The notes beneath the pieces were generated by a model, which was not told where the DNA came from, ran no database searches, and saw only the letters and a list, made by a program, of their open reading frames with translations. Position numbers and translations under genes: made by a program. DNA of 64,000 nucleotides from Actinomadura rupiterrae (GTDB lineage Bacteria; Actinomycetota; Actinomycetes; Streptosporangiales; Streptosporangiaceae): contig NZ_JAMZEA010000005.1 of the NCBI RefSeq assembly GCF_024172125.1, positions 744,001-808,000 on the forward strand, read 5' to 3'. Below are positions 17,179 through 27,920 of this stretch, piece by piece. How positions within the stretch are numbered: position 1 is the first letter of the stretch; each line of letters opens with the position of its first letter.

Positions 17179-20100
17179 TCAGGCGGCGGGGGCGCCCAGG
17201 GCGCGGAGCGCGTCGGCGGCGGCGCGCGACCAGTGGTCCACGCCCATCCGCCCGGCGATCGCGGCCGCGTGCCGGTAATGCCCGACGGCCTCGTCCGGAC
17301 GTCCCAGGAAGGCGGCCAGGTCGCCGAGGGTCTGCGCGATCGGGCCGAGCGTGGCGACCGCGCTCGCTCCCCCGGCGATGTGGTCGGCGTACGGCAGCAG
17401 GTCGTCCAGGCAGCGGACGGCGAGGTCGCGGTCGCCGAGCAGGATCGCGCGGCGGGCGCGCAGGGCGGTGACCAGCTCGAAGAAGTAGTCCGGACGGACC
17501 GGGCCCGCGTCCGCGACGGCCCGGCGGGCCTCGTCCATGCGCCCGGCCTCGGCGAGGCAGACCGCGAGGACGTCGGCGGTCGCGTTGATGTGCGGCCACC
17601 GCTCGGCCATCCACCGGGCGCTGTCGATCATCTCGGCCGCGCGGCCGCGCATGAGCCGCAGGCAGAAGATCCCGAAGAACGTGACACCCTGCTCGCTGGC
17701 CCAGATCCCGGTCCGGGAGATGGACTCGCCGACCTCCCAGTAGACACGCTCGGCCTCCTCGTACTCGGCGACGAACGCGTGGCTGAGGGCCCGGTGCCAG
17801 CCGCTGATCCGGCGCAGCAGCGGCAGCCCGTACAGGTCGGCGAGCCGCTGGCCCTCGTCGCGGTGCCGGGACGCCTCGTCCTGCCGCAGGTAGGCCATGT
17901 GCGACTGCTGGAGCTGGAGGTGCGCGAGGACCTGGTAGGCGCCCAGCTCGTGCTCGGTCGCGAGCTCCAGCAGCTCGGTCGCGGCGGCGTGCCGGTCGTC
18001 GCGGCCGGCGGCGTGCCGGAACCCGTTGAGGTAGCAGCCGTTCAGCGCCGCCGCGAGGGTCTCGGGACGGCTCAGCCGCCGTGCGATCGCCAGGGCCTCG
18101 CGCGCGGCCCGCGGGCCCTCGTCGCCGAACTCGCCCTCCTGCTCGATCGCGAGCGTGGTCAGCAGGCGGGCGCGCAGCTCGTCCGCGTCGTCCGGCAGGC
18201 CGTCCAGGGCCTCGCGGGCGGCGGCCAGCAGGTCGGTGTCGACGCTGCCGTACTCGCGCGGCGTCCAGAGCGTCGGCACGTCGTAGGAGGTGATCGCGCG
18301 GGCCAGCAGCTCCATGTCCCCCAGCGCGCGCGCCTCGGCGACGCACCGCGCCCGCCGGGCCCGCGACGGCACAACCGCCCCCGCCAACGCAGCCGCCCGA
18401 ACACCCCGGATCTCCAACTCCAACCGCTCCCGCGCCCGAACATCCCGTCCGGCGGCGTCGGAGGGCGTGGCGAAGGTTGGGCCGGTGGCGGTGGCCAGGG
18501 CGGCGGCGGCGCGCTCCCAGAGTTCGGCGGCCGAGGCGTAGGCGAAGCGGGCCTCGGCGGCGGACGCGGCGAGCGTCGCAAAGCGGACGGCGCGGTCCGG
18601 GTCGGTGCCCGCCGCGAGGTAGTGGTGCGCGATCGCGCCGACCTCGCCGGGCGCGTGCCGGACGAGCGCGGCGGCGATCCGCCCGTGCACGCGGGTGCGG
18701 CGGGTCGCCGACAGCTCCGCGCTGAGCGTGTCGCGGACGAGCGCGTGCGCGAACCGCATCCGGCCGGGCGCGGGCTCGGTGACCAGCCCGGCGGCGAGAC
18801 CGGCCTCCACCGCGTCCAGCACGGCGTCCTCGTCCCCGCCGGACAGGTCGGCGAGCACCCGCACGTCGGTCTCCGGCCCGGCGACGGCCGCGTGCCGCAG
18901 GACGGTCAGCGCCGGCTCGGGCAGCCGGGCGAAGCGGCGGCGCAGCACGTCCCCGACCCCGGCGGGCACCCCGCGCGCGGCGGCGTCCGGGCCCTCGGCG
19001 TCGAGCAGCCGCGCGGTCTCGCGGGCGAAGAACGGGTTCCCGCCGGTCCGCTCGGCGATCACGGCCAGCTCCGACGGGCCGACCTCGGCCGCGCAGGACG
19101 CCCGGACCAGCGCGGCGACCTCAGCGTCCGCCAGCCCGGCGAGGTCGAGCCGGACGGGCTCGTACCGGGCCAGCCGGGCGAGCGCGCCCGCCATCCCGTC
19201 CGCCTCGGCCGGACGGAACGTCCCCACGGCGAGGACGGGCAGCTCCCGCAGCCGCTCGGGCAGCCGCGACAGCAGGACCAGCGTCTCCTCGTCGGCCCAG
19301 TGCAGATCGTCCAGGACGAGCATCAGCGGCCCGCGCGCGGCGAGGTCGGCCAGGTAGTCGCCGACGGCCAGATGCAGGCGGAACCGCCCGGTCGCCGCGT
19401 CCATGGCGGTCTCGGAGCCCGCGGCGGACGCCTCGTCCAGCAGGGGCGCGAGCCGCGCGGCGAGGGACGCGTCCGGCGCCTGCCCGGCGGCGAGGATGCG
19501 CAGCAACTCCGCCCACGACCACGCCGCGGGCGCTCCCCCACCCTCCTCGGACCGCCCCCAGGCGACCCGCCAGCCGTCCGCCGCGAGCCGCCGCGCCACC
19601 CTCTCGACCAGCGCCGTCTTCCCGATCCCCGCCTCGCCGCCGACCAGCGCGACCTGGAACCGGCCCGCCTCGGCCCGCGCGGCGGCCTCCACGAGCCGCG
19701 CGCTCTCCTCGTCCCGCCCGACGAACGCCTCCTCGGCGCCCGAAACCAGCCGCAACCGCCCCCGCGCCGGCCGGGCCTCAACGTCCATCGCACCCGGCCG
19801 AGTCGCGTCCAGCCAAGCCACACTGCCCCAGGCCACCGCTGACGTGTCCACCCGCGCAACACCCTCACCCACCAACCCCACCCCGTCCGATCCAGGCAGG
19901 TCCAACCCAGGCACGTGCGAGCCAGGCGCGTCCGGGCCAGGCGCGTGCGAGCCAGGCGCGTGTGCGGGCACGTCCGGGCGAGGCACGTTCCGGTCGGGCG
20001 CGTGCGAACTGGGCGCGTTTGGGGCTGGCCTGTTCGGGCGAGGCGGGTTCGGGGCGTGTGGGGCGGTCAGGTGGGGGGCTTGGGTGAGGATGTCGGCTTC

Positions 20101-20823
20101 TAGGGGGCGGAGGGTCGGCCCGGGGTCTACGCCGAGCTGGTCGGTGAGGACGTTGCGGGCCCGGCGCAGGGCGCCTAGGGCGTCGCCCTGGCGGCCTGCG
20201 CGGTAGAGGGCCAGGGCCAGTAGGCGCCAGGCGTCCTCACGTAGCGGGTTGGCGGCCAGGTGCGCCTCCAGGTCGGGGACGGCCTCGGCCTCGGCGCCCA
20301 GGTCCAGCAGGGCCTCCGCGCGCCGTTCGACGGCGAGGCGGTGCAGCTCGTCCAGGCGGGCGGTCTCGGCGGCGGCCCAGGGCAGGTCCGCGAATTCGGC
20401 GTAGGCGGGGCCGCGCCACAGGTCCAGTGCTTGTTCGGCGAGTTCGCGTGCCTGGGACGGGTCGTCGGCCTCGCCGGAGCGGTTGACCAGTTCGTCGAAG
20501 CTCCACGCGTCCACGGCGGACGTCGGGAGGTGCAGTGCGTAACCGGGCGGGACGGTCACCAGCACGCGCGCGGGCGTACGAGGCGGACGGTCCGGTTCCA
20601 GCGCGCGCCGCAGGTGCGAGACGAACGACTGGAGGCCGGCGGCGGCCCGGGGTGGGGCGCCGTCCGGCCACAGCTCGTCCACCAGCCGGTCGGCCGGGAC
20701 GAGCCGTCCGTGCGCGGCGGCGAGCCGGGCCAGCACGGAGCGCTGCCGCGGACCGCCGAGGTCCACCGGCCCCCCGCGCACCACGGCCTCGAAGGCCCCC
20801 AGAACTCGCACCGCCAGCGCCAC
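17179..20823 (-). CDS. Large SARP-type regulator: DNA-binding BTAD + AAA ATPase + TPR
   Basis: A 1214-residue transcriptional activator of the AfsR/SARP type. The N-terminus is an OmpR-like winged helix (VRVLGAFEAVVRGGPVDL, VDELWPDGAPP, LQSFVSHLRRAL), followed by the bacterial transcriptional activation domain to about residue 250. A Pro/Ala/His-rich linker of repeated PGSHAPGPDA-like units follows. The STAND/AAA ATPase has Walker A GGEAGIGKTALVE near residue 390 and Walker B LMLVLDDLHWAD. TPR-like helices fill the C-terminal half; there is no C-terminal LuxR helix-turn-helix. The GTG at 20823 is the sensible start, with TAGGCT 7 nt upstream. The adjacent MMPL exporter is a candidate target. 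Such regulators often govern secondary metabolism, but no biosynthetic cluster is here. Confidence 0.85.
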   Translation of the reverse strand: MALAVRVLGAFEAVVRGGPVDLGGPRQRSVLARLAAAHGRLVPADRLVDELWPDGAPPRAAAGLQSFVSHLRRALEPDRPPRTPARVLVTVPPGYALHLPTSAVDAWSFDELVNRSGEADDPSQARELAEQALDLWRGPAYAEFADLPWAAAETARLDELHRLAVERRAEALLDLGAEAEAVPDLEAHLAANPLREDAWRLLALALYRAGRQGDALGALRRARNVLTDQLGVDPGPTLRPLEADILTQAPHLTAPHAPNPPRPNRPAPNAPSSHAPDRNVPRPDVPAHAPGSHAPGPDAPGSHVPGLDLPGSDGVGLVGEGVARVDTSAVAWGSVAWLDATRPGAMDVEARPARGRLRLVSGAEEAFVGRDEESARLVEAAARAEAGRFQVALVGGEAGIGKTALVERVARRLAADGWRVAWGRSEEGGGAPAAWSWAELLRILAAGQAPDASLAARLAPLLDEASAAGSETAMDAATGRFRLHLAVGDYLADLAARGPLMLVLDDLHWADEETLVLLSRLPERLRELPVLAVGTFRPAEADGMAGALARLARYEPVRLDLAGLADAEVAALVRASCAAEVGPSELAVIAERTGGNPFFARETARLLDAEGPDAAARGVPAGVGDVLRRRFARLPEPALTVLRHAAVAGPETDVRVLADLSGGDEDAVLDAVEAGLAAGLVTEPAPGRMRFAHALVRDTLSAELSATRRTRVHGRIAAALVRHAPGEVGAIAHHYLAAGTDPDRAVRFATLAASAAEARFAYASAAELWERAAAALATATGPTFATPSDAAGRDVRARERLELEIRGVRAAALAGAVVPSRARRARCVAEARALGDMELLARAITSYDVPTLWTPREYGSVDTDLLAAAREALDGLPDDADELRARLLTTLAIEQEGEFGDEGPRAAREALAIARRLSRPETLAAALNGCYLNGFRHAAGRDDRHAAATELLELATEHELGAYQVLAHLQLQQSHMAYLRQDEASRHRDEGQRLADLYGLPLLRRISGWHRALSHAFVAEYEEAERVYWEVGESISRTGIWASEQGVTFFGIFCLRLMRGRAAEMIDSARWMAERWPHINATADVLAVCLAEAGRMDEARRAVADAGPVRPDYFFELVTALRARRAILLGDRDLAVRCLDDLLPYADHIAGGASAVATLGPIAQTLGDLAAFLGRPDEAVGHYRHAAAIAGRMGVDHWSRAAADALRALGAPAA
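19885..20060. repeat. In-frame 15-bp repeats in the SARP regulator linker
   Basis: Degenerate 15-bp units such as GCGAGCCAGGCGCGT and CCGGGCCAGGCGCGT follow each other, with one 12-bp exception. They encode five-residue units (APGSH, APGPD, VPGLD) between the activation and ATPase domains. Confidence 0.8.
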
Positions 20824-20898
20824 GGATAAAAGCCTAATAGCCCGACGTACCGGACGTTGATCGCCCCGCACGCCGGGCTCTCGGGCCACTCCGCGTGA

Positions 20899-23019
20899 TC
20901 AGGCGGGCACGGGCGTCCGCTCCTCCTCGGCCTCCACCGGGCCGTGCGGGTCGAAGTGCGGCAGGACGCGGGCCAGCGGCTTCGGCAGCCACCAGTTCGC
21001 CTTGCCCAGCAGCGCCATCGTCGCGGGCACCAGGACGAGCCGGACGAGCGTCGCGTCCAGCGCCACCGCGACGGCGAGCCCGACGCCCATCTGCTTGACC
21101 ACCAGGCTCGGGTCGGACGCGAACCCGGCGAACACCGCCACCATGATCAGCGCGGCGCTGGAGATCACCCGTCCGGTGGCGGCGAGCCCGGTGCCGACCG
21201 AGCCGCGCGCGTCGCCGGTCCGCAGCCAGTCCTCGCGGACCCGCGAGAGCAGGAACACCTCGTAGTCCATCGACACGCCGAACAGCACCACGAACATCAG
21301 CAAGGTGATGAAGCTGGACACCGGCACCGCATGCGGCAGGCCGAGCAGCGACGCGCCCCAACCCCACTGGAACACCGCGACGAGCACGCCGTAGGCCGCG
21401 CCGATCGACAGCATGTTCATCGCGGCGGCCTTCAGCGGCGCCAGCACCGACCGGAACACCAGCAGGAGCATGACGAACGAGGTCGCGACGACGACGCCGA
21501 TCACCGGCCAGAGCCGGTCGTCCAGGCGCCGGTTGAGGTCCACGTAGATCGCGCTGAGGCCGGTGATCTCCGCGCCGTCCGGCAGCGCGTGCGAGCGGAG
21601 CCGGTCCACGACACCCGGACCGCGCTTGTCCTGCGGGCCGTAGGCGGGCGTCGCGATGAGCACGGCGGCGCTGCGGTCGGGCGAGAACTCCGGCGGCGCG
21701 ACGTTCACGACGCCCTCGGTGCGCGCGACGCGCTGCTGGATCGCGGGCAGCTCGGCGGCGTTCACCTTCCGCAGGTCCACGGCGATGAGCAGCGGGCCGT
21801 TCGCGCCCGGCCCGTAGCCCTCGGCGAGCAGGTCGTACGCCTGCCGGACGGTGCTGGAGGACGGCTCGCTGCTGGCGTCGCTCGGCCACGTCCGCATCCC
21901 GGCGGCGGGCGCGGCGAGGGTGAGCAGGATCACCAGGCTCGCGAGCAGCCACGCCCACGGGTGGCGGCCGACGTGCCCGGCCCAGCGGCGGACGAGCGGC
22001 GCGTCGGTGTGCACGACCGCGCCGGCCGCGCGGTCGCGGCGGCGCAGCACCCGGCGTCCGGCCAGGCCGAGGACGGCGGGCAGCAGCGTGAGCGCGGTCA
22101 GCACGGTCGCGGCGACCACGATCCCGGTCGCGAAGCCCATCGTCATGAAGACCGGGACGTCCGACAGCAGCAGCCCGCACAGCGCGAGAAGGACGGTGAA
22201 CCCGGCGAACAGCACGGACATGCCCGCCGTCGCCGTGGCGCGGCCGACCGCCTCGGGCACCGGCAACCCGGCGGCGAGGCCCTCGCGGTGCCGGGTCAGG
22301 ATGAACAGCGCGTAGTCGATCCCGACGCCGAGCCCGACCATGATCGCGAGCGTCGGCGCGGTCGTGGCGATGTCGGTCACGGCGGCGAGCAGGGTGATCC
22401 CGGAGACGCCGACGCCGAGCCCGGCGAGCGCCACCGCGAGCGGTAGCCCGGCCGCCACGACCGACCCGAACGCCAGGAACAGGATCACCAGCGCCGCCAC
22501 GATGCCGACGCCCTCGCCGACACCGCCGGGCGCCCCGACGTTCTCCGGCAGCTGCCCGCCGAACTCGACCTTGTAGCCGGCCGCCTTCAGGTCCGCGGTC
22601 GCGTCCTTCAGCTTGTCCAGGGACGGCGCGGGCTTGAGGTCGGTGACCGGCACGTCGTACCGGACGGTCAGCAGCGACGTCGCGCCATCCTTGCCCAGCG
22701 GCGCCGGATCCACGCCCGCGACGTGCGGCAGCGCGCGCAACCTCACCCCGGCGGCCTGCAGCTTCGCCTGGTCCACCTGGCCGGACGGGTTGTGCACCAC
22801 CACCCGCGCGTCCGCGCCCGACAGCGCCGGGAACCGGTCGGTCAGCAGGTCCGACGCCTGCTGCGCGCCGCTCCCGGAGAGCCGGTAGTTGTCATGTTCG
22901 GCGCCGCCGAACGCGGCGGCCAGCCCGGCGAACGCGCCGATCGCGACCAGCCAGACGACGATCATCCGCCAGGGCCGCAGCGCCGCGGCCCTTCCGAGGC
23001 GATAGAGCAAACGGGACAT
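20899..23019 (-). CDS. MMPL-family RND transporter
   Basis: A 706-residue membrane protein of the MmpL/RND superfamily, which exports lipids, siderophores or small hydrophobic compounds using proton motive force. The order is one transmembrane helix (MIVVWLVAIGAFAGLAAAF), a periplasmic loop of about 150 residues, five helices including the signature GLGVGIDYALFILTRHREG, a second loop, and five more helices with GVSMDYEVFLLSRVREDWL. The paired Asp-Tyr dipeptides in these helices are the expected proton-relay residues. The ATG at 23019 is preceded by GGGAGCCGAGA. The divergently placed lipid or peptide genes that usually reveal the substrate are absent. It may be controlled by the SARP regulator downstream. 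Confidence 0.92.
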   Translation of the reverse strand: MSRLLYRLGRAAALRPWRMIVVWLVAIGAFAGLAAAFGGAEHDNYRLSGSGAQQASDLLTDRFPALSGADARVVVHNPSGQVDQAKLQAAGVRLRALPHVAGVDPAPLGKDGATSLLTVRYDVPVTDLKPAPSLDKLKDATADLKAAGYKVEFGGQLPENVGAPGGVGEGVGIVAALVILFLAFGSVVAAGLPLAVALAGLGVGVSGITLLAAVTDIATTAPTLAIMVGLGVGIDYALFILTRHREGLAAGLPVPEAVGRATATAGMSVLFAGFTVLLALCGLLLSDVPVFMTMGFATGIVVAATVLTALTLLPAVLGLAGRRVLRRRDRAAGAVVHTDAPLVRRWAGHVGRHPWAWLLASLVILLTLAAPAAGMRTWPSDASSEPSSSTVRQAYDLLAEGYGPGANGPLLIAVDLRKVNAAELPAIQQRVARTEGVVNVAPPEFSPDRSAAVLIATPAYGPQDKRGPGVVDRLRSHALPDGAEITGLSAIYVDLNRRLDDRLWPVIGVVVATSFVMLLLVFRSVLAPLKAAAMNMLSIGAAYGVLVAVFQWGWGASLLGLPHAVPVSSFITLLMFVVLFGVSMDYEVFLLSRVREDWLRTGDARGSVGTGLAATGRVISSAALIMVAVFAGFASDPSLVVKQMGVGLAVAVALDATLVRLVLVPATMALLGKANWWLPKPLARVLPHFDPHGPVEAEEERTPVPA

Positions 23020-23179
23020 TCTCGGCTCCCAGGGGACGTCGCAACTCAACGCCGCCAGGCTGCCGCGCCCCTCTTGCCGCCCACTTGCCAACCACTTGCG
23101 ACCGAACCGTCCCCACTTGCGGCCCGCTCGCAAGGCGTCCGGACGGAGGCGGGAGGCGGGGCGTCGGTAGGGTGGCGGC

Positions 23180-23512
23180 GTGAGCGAGCTGAACCCCGAG
23201 GACTCCAAGATCATCACGCTGGCCCGGTCGTCGCGGGCCCGCAACGGCGCCGCAGAGGGCGCCGCGGTGCGCGACGAGACCGGCCGCACCTACGTCGCGA
23301 CCAGCGTCGACCTGCCGTCGCTGAAGCTGTCGGCGCTGCAGGTCGCGGTCGCGATGGCCGTGTCCAGCGGCGCGGAGGACCTGGAGGCCGCCGCGCTCGT
23401 CACCGCCGCCGGCACCGCGTCCGAGACGGACGTCGCCGCCGTCCGCGACCTCGGTTCCCAAGCGCCCGTCCTGGTGGCCGGGCCGGACGGGACCGTCCAG
23501 ACCACCCTCTGA
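23180..23512 (+). CDS. Cytidine-deaminase-like protein lacking the zinc site
   Basis: A 110-residue protein starting MSELNPEDSKIITLARSSRA from a GTG. Its length, start and the GAAVRDETGRTYVATSVDLP segment match the small actinobacterial proteins often labelled cytidine deaminase that lie near era. Real cytidine deaminases need a zinc site built from HAE (or CAE) and PCxxC. Here the corresponding stretch reads LSALQVAVAMAVSSG, and the whole protein has neither cysteine nor histidine. It therefore cannot be a zinc deaminase of the usual kind. It may be a structural or binding relative. Confidence 0.75.
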   Translation: MSELNPEDSKIITLARSSRARNGAAEGAAVRDETGRTYVATSVDLPSLKLSALQVAVAMAVSSGAEDLEAAALVTAAGTASETDVAAVRDLGSQAPVLVAGPDGTVQTTL

Positions 23513-23525
23513 TCCGTCCGGGCGC

Positions 23526-24356
23526 CTAGGGCGTCGGGCTCGGGCTGGGCGCGGCCTTCGGGCGAGGCCTGGGGCTCGGGCTGAGGCTGGGGCCTGGGGT
23601 CAGGATGACCTGCCGGTCATGGGCGTCCGCCAGCTTGCGCAGGACGCGCGCCTCTGTGGCCCTCAACTGCTTCTCACCGGCCTCGCTGAACTCGCCCGGC
23701 GCGGCCAGGATGAGCAGGTCGCCGTTGGCGCGGGCGAAGATGAGGTCGAGCCCGTAGCGGCTCCCGCCGTCCGGATGGCTGTACCGGACGGCGACCGCGT
23801 CCTTCAGCGTCTCCGGGTGGTTCAGGCGCGCGCGTGTGAGGCCGTGCTGGTCGAAGGCGTTGCCGTTCCAGCCGGTGGCGCCCGGGACGCCCATGTCGAG
23901 GGTCGGGCAGTTCGCGACCGCGCGCCGCGCCTCGTCCACGCGCCGGGCCGCCTCACCGGACGGCAGGCGCAGCACGTGCTCGACCAGGCTCGCCGCCGGG
24001 TCCGCCCGGTAGAACGCCGCGTGCGACTGCGACACGTCCCGCCGCGCCTTGGACGACGCGGAGCTGGCGTCGTCCACCATGCCCAGCAGCCGCGCGCACT
24101 CCGGGTCGGACGGCCGCAGACCGCGGAAGACCTGCTGGTCCTCGGCGGGCAGGAACCCCTCCGGGACGTCCGCCTGCCGGATGGCCGCCGACGCCAGCAC
24201 CGCCGACCCGGCGTTCAGCGCCGCGACCGCCGCACGCGACATTCCGGGACGTCCCGCACCGCACCCGGACGCGGCCAGCGCCACCAGCGCCGAGGCGGCC
24301 ACCGCACGACCCCATCCAGCGGGACGGACAGCGGGACGTCGGACGGTGCGCGCCAT
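23526..24356 (-). CDS. Lipoprotein of unknown function
   Basis: A 276-residue exported protein. The N-terminus MARTVRRPAVRPAGWGR leads into a hydrophobic segment and the lipobox AASGC, so it should be anchored to the outer face of the membrane. The body contains ADVPEGFLPAEDQQVF and SDPECARLLGM, and a second cysteine in AVANCPTLDM that may pair with Cys of DPECARL. This layout is reminiscent of sensor-like actinobacterial lipoproteins, but I do not recognise a named domain. The C-terminus is a Pro/Ser repeat tail (LSPSPRPRPKAAPSPSPTP). It converges with the gene at 23180 and is separated from corC by 167 bp. Confidence 0.8.
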   Translation of the reverse strand: MARTVRRPAVRPAGWGRAVAASALVALAASGCGAGRPGMSRAAVAALNAGSAVLASAAIRQADVPEGFLPAEDQQVFRGLRPSDPECARLLGMVDDASSASSKARRDVSQSHAAFYRADPAASLVEHVLRLPSGEAARRVDEARRAVANCPTLDMGVPGATGWNGNAFDQHGLTRARLNHPETLKDAVAVRYSHPDGGSRYGLDLIFARANGDLLILAAPGEFSEAGEKQLRATEARVLRKLADAHDRQVILTPGPSLSPSPRPRPKAAPSPSPTP

Positions 24357-24523
24357 GGAATCCCCCCGAACCCCGTGCCCGCCGGTCGCACGGCGGACGT
24401 GACGCGCGAGATCATGCCCGCCCGCCCCCGAGGTTTAACCCCGCCCGCTCACGGTCAGCAGCCTCACTGACACCTACAGCAACCGAGGTTCAAGGGGGTC
24501 GCGGGCCCCTGACCTGCGGACGG

Positions 24524-25819
24524 TCAGGAGCCGTCGGGGGCCAGACCCTCGGGTTCGGGCTTCTCGCGGTGCACCAGGACGGTACCGATCCGGTTCCGGC
24601 GGCCGGCCAGCGACTCGGCGCGCAACCGCAGCCCCGCCACCGTCGCCGTCGCGCCCTCGATCGGGACGCGGCCCAGCGCGTACGCGAGCAGCCCGCCGAC
24701 CGTGTCCACGTCGTCCACGTCGATCTCGACGTCGAACACCTCGGCGAGGTCCTCCACGGGCAGCCGGGACGTGACCCGCGCGGTGTCGCCGTCCAGCCAC
24801 GCGACCGGCGGGATCTCCACGTCGTACTCGTCGGTGATCTCGCCGACGATCTCCTCCAGGATGTCCTCGATGGTGACCAGCCCGGCGGTGCCGCCGTACT
24901 CGTCGATCACGATCGCGACGTGGATCCGGCGGGCCTGCATCTCGCGCAGCAGCTCGTCCACCGGCTTGGAGTCGGGCACGTACGTCGCGGTGCGCATCAC
25001 CGACTCCACCGAGGTCCCGGCGCGCGCCGCGTCCTCGTGCGTGGCCCGGACGATGTCCTTCAGGTAGGCGATGCCGACGACGTCGTCCTCGTTCTCGCCG
25101 ACCACCGGGATCCGCGAGAACCCCGAGCGCAGCGCCAGCGACATCGCCTGCCGCAGCGTCTTGTCGCGCTCGATGAACACCATGTCGGTGCGCGGCACCA
25201 TCACCTCGCGGACGAGCGTGTCGCCCAGCTCGAACACCGAGTGGATCATCTGCCGCTCGTCCGGCTCGATCAGGCTGCGCTGCTCGGCGAGGTCCACCAG
25301 GTCGCGCAGCTCCGCCTCGGTCGCGAACGGCCCCTCGCGGAAGCCCTTGCCCGGTGTCAGCGCGTTGCCCAGCAGGATCAGCAGCCGCGGCAGCGGCCCG
25401 AACACCCGCGCCACCGGCGGGATCACGGTCGCGCCCGCCAGCGCGAACCGCTCGGCGTGCTGCAGCCCCAGCGTGCGCGGCCCGACGCCGACCGCCACGA
25501 AGCTCACCACGATCATCGCGACCGCGGCCGACAGGTACGCCCGCCAGGTCTCGCCCAGCCAGGACACGCACAGGTCCGCCACGATCACGGTCGCGAGCAC
25601 CTCGCAGCCGATCCGCAGCAGCAGGACCATGTTCACGTACGGCCCCGGATCGGCCACGATCTCGGTCAGCTTCGCCGCGCCGCGGCGGCCCGCTGCGGCC
25701 AGCTCGCCCACCCGGTGCCGGGAGATCCGGGCGAACGCCGCCTCGGTGCCCGCCAGCAGCCCGGCCACCACCACCAGGACGACCGCCAGCCCCAGCAGCC
25801 ATCCCTGCCCGGAGGTCAT
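24524..25819 (-). CDS. Hemolysin-like CNNM/CorC-family membrane protein
   Basis: A 431-residue protein of the CNNM/CorC (HlyC) family, often linked to magnesium or cobalt efflux. The N-terminal DUF21 membrane domain starts [18 protein letters not shown] and has about four helices in 140 residues. Two CBS domains follow, with the entry motif [14 protein letters not shown] near residue 200 and the second around [13 protein letters not shown]. The C-terminal CorC_HlyC domain begins near [19 protein letters not shown]. The ATG at 25819 overlaps the ybeY stop as ATGA, so the two are coupled. The name hemolysin is historical; no toxin activity is implied. Confidence 0.9.
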   Translation of the reverse strand: MTSGQGWLLGLAVVLVVVAGLLAGTEAAFARISRHRVGELAAAGRRGAAKLTEIVADPGPYVNMVLLLRIGCEVLATVIVADLCVSWLGETWRAYLSAAVAMIVVSFVAVGVGPRTLGLQHAERFALAGATVIPPVARVFGPLPRLLILLGNALTPGKGFREGPFATEAELRDLVDLAEQRSLIEPDERQMIHSVFELGDTLVREVMVPRTDMVFIERDKTLRQAMSLALRSGFSRIPVVGENEDDVVGIAYLKDIVRATHEDAARAGTSVESVMRTATYVPDSKPVDELLREMQARRIHVAIVIDEYGGTAGLVTIEDILEEIVGEITDEYDVEIPPVAWLDGDTARVTSRLPVEDLAEVFDVEIDVDDVDTVGGLLAYALGRVPIEGATATVAGLRLRAESLAGRRNRIGTVLVHREKPEPEGLAPDGS

Positions 25820-26295
25820 GTCGCGGAGTTCTTCTCCCGCCAGGACCCGAGCAGCTCGTCCTGGAGCCCGAACATCTCCTTGTGCTCCTCGGGCTCGGCG
25901 TGGTCGTACCCGAGCAGGTGCAGGATGCCGTGCGTGGTCAGCAGCTCCAGCTCGGCCGCGGTGGAGTGCCCGGCCTGCTCGGCCTGGCGCTCGGCGACCG
26001 CCGGGCACAGCACGACGTCACCGAGCAGCCCCGGGTCGAGCTCGCCGTCGTCGCCGGCGCCTCCGTCCAGCTGGCCGGGCCGCAGCTCGTCCATCGGGAA
26101 CGACAGCACGTCGGTCGGGCCGGGCTCGTCCATCCACTTGACGTGCAGCTCGGCCATCGCCTCCTCGTCCACCAGCAGGATCGACAGCTCCGCCAGCGGA
26201 TGCACCCGCATCCCGTCCAGCACGTGCCGCGCCAGGTCCGAGATGGCGCGCTCGTCCACGGGCACGCCGGACTCGTTCAGTACCTCGATGCTCAC
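25816..26295 (-). CDS. ybeY: Endoribonuclease YbeY
   Basis: A single-strand-specific zinc endoribonuclease for 16S rRNA 3'-end maturation and 70S quality control. The 159-residue protein carries the diagnostic zinc motif [11 protein letters not shown] (three His ligands) and the conserved DVLSFPMDE segment. The start is the GTG at 26295, only 6 bp after the phoH stop, and its own stop overlaps the next gene. phoH-ybeY-corC therefore form one operon. An acidic 20-residue insert ([14 protein letters not shown]) between the conserved blocks is longer than in E. coli. Co-location with era, another 16S maturation factor, is typical. Confidence 0.95.
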   Translation of the reverse strand: MSIEVLNESGVPVDERAISDLARHVLDGMRVHPLAELSILLVDEEAMAELHVKWMDEPGPTDVLSFPMDELRPGQLDGGAGDDGELDPGLLGDVVLCPAVAERQAEQAGHSTAAELELLTTHGILHLLGYDHAEPEEHKEMFGLQDELLGSWREKNSAT

Positions 26296-26301
26296 CGCTC
26301 G

Positions 26302-27363
<1,062 letters not shown>

Positions 27364-27563
27364 CAGCCGGGCCTTGCGGCCTCTCGGACCTGCCTTCTCA
27401 TCGCCACGGGTATCGCGCGGCCGTCCTTGCGGCGGCCACGCCTCCATGCTACCGACCGCCGCGCGGCATGGCCTCCCCATTTGCCCGGGGTTGCCCGAAC
27501 GCGCCCCGGAAGGCCGCCCGGAATTGACCGGAAGGTCACCTGGCCCGTCCGGGCGACGGATCG

Positions 27564-27920
27564 CTATCCGGGGGGCCACTCCAGGCCGCGTCCGCCGAGG
27601 ACGTGGGCGTGCACGTGGAAGACGGTCTGGCCGGCGTGCGGTCCGGTGTTGAACACGATCCGGTAGCCGGTCTCGTCGACGCCGTCCTCGGCGGCGACCT
27701 CGGCGGCGAGGGTGACCACGTCGGCGAGCAGGGCCGGGGAGGCGGCGGCGAGCTCGGCCGCGGTCGGGTGGTGCTCCTTGGGGATCACCAGGACGTGCGT
27801 CGGCGCCTGCGGGTTGATGTCGCGGAAGGCCAGCGCCGTGCCGGTCTCCCGGACGACCGTGGCGGGCACCTCCTTGGCGACGATCTTGCAGAACAGGCAG
27901 TCCGCCGTGCTCGCTTCCAT
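27564..27920 (-). CDS. HIT-family nucleotide hydrolase
   Basis: A 118-residue histidine-triad protein of the HINT branch, which hydrolyses adenosine phosphoramidates and related nucleotide conjugates. The signature HVHAHVLGG near the C-terminus contains the catalytic histidines; DCLFCKIV at the N-terminus carries the CxxC often found in bacterial HINT proteins. The ATG at 27920 is preceded by GACGGAGGACGC, a good ribosome-binding site. The conserved placement between rsmE/dnaJ and phoH is usual in actinobacteria. The 200-bp gap to phoH shows no gene. Confidence 0.93.
   Translation of the reverse strand: MEASTADCLFCKIVAKEVPATVVRETGTALAFRDINPQAPTHVLVIPKEHHPTAAELAAASPALLADVVTLAAEVAAEDGVDETGYRIVFNTGPHAGQTVFHVHAHVLGGRGLEWPPG

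Noticed and set aside
20824-20889. 22-codon extension of the SARP regulator to 20889
   Set aside because: The extension is basic and unconserved, and the GTG at 20823 directly precedes the winged-helix domain.
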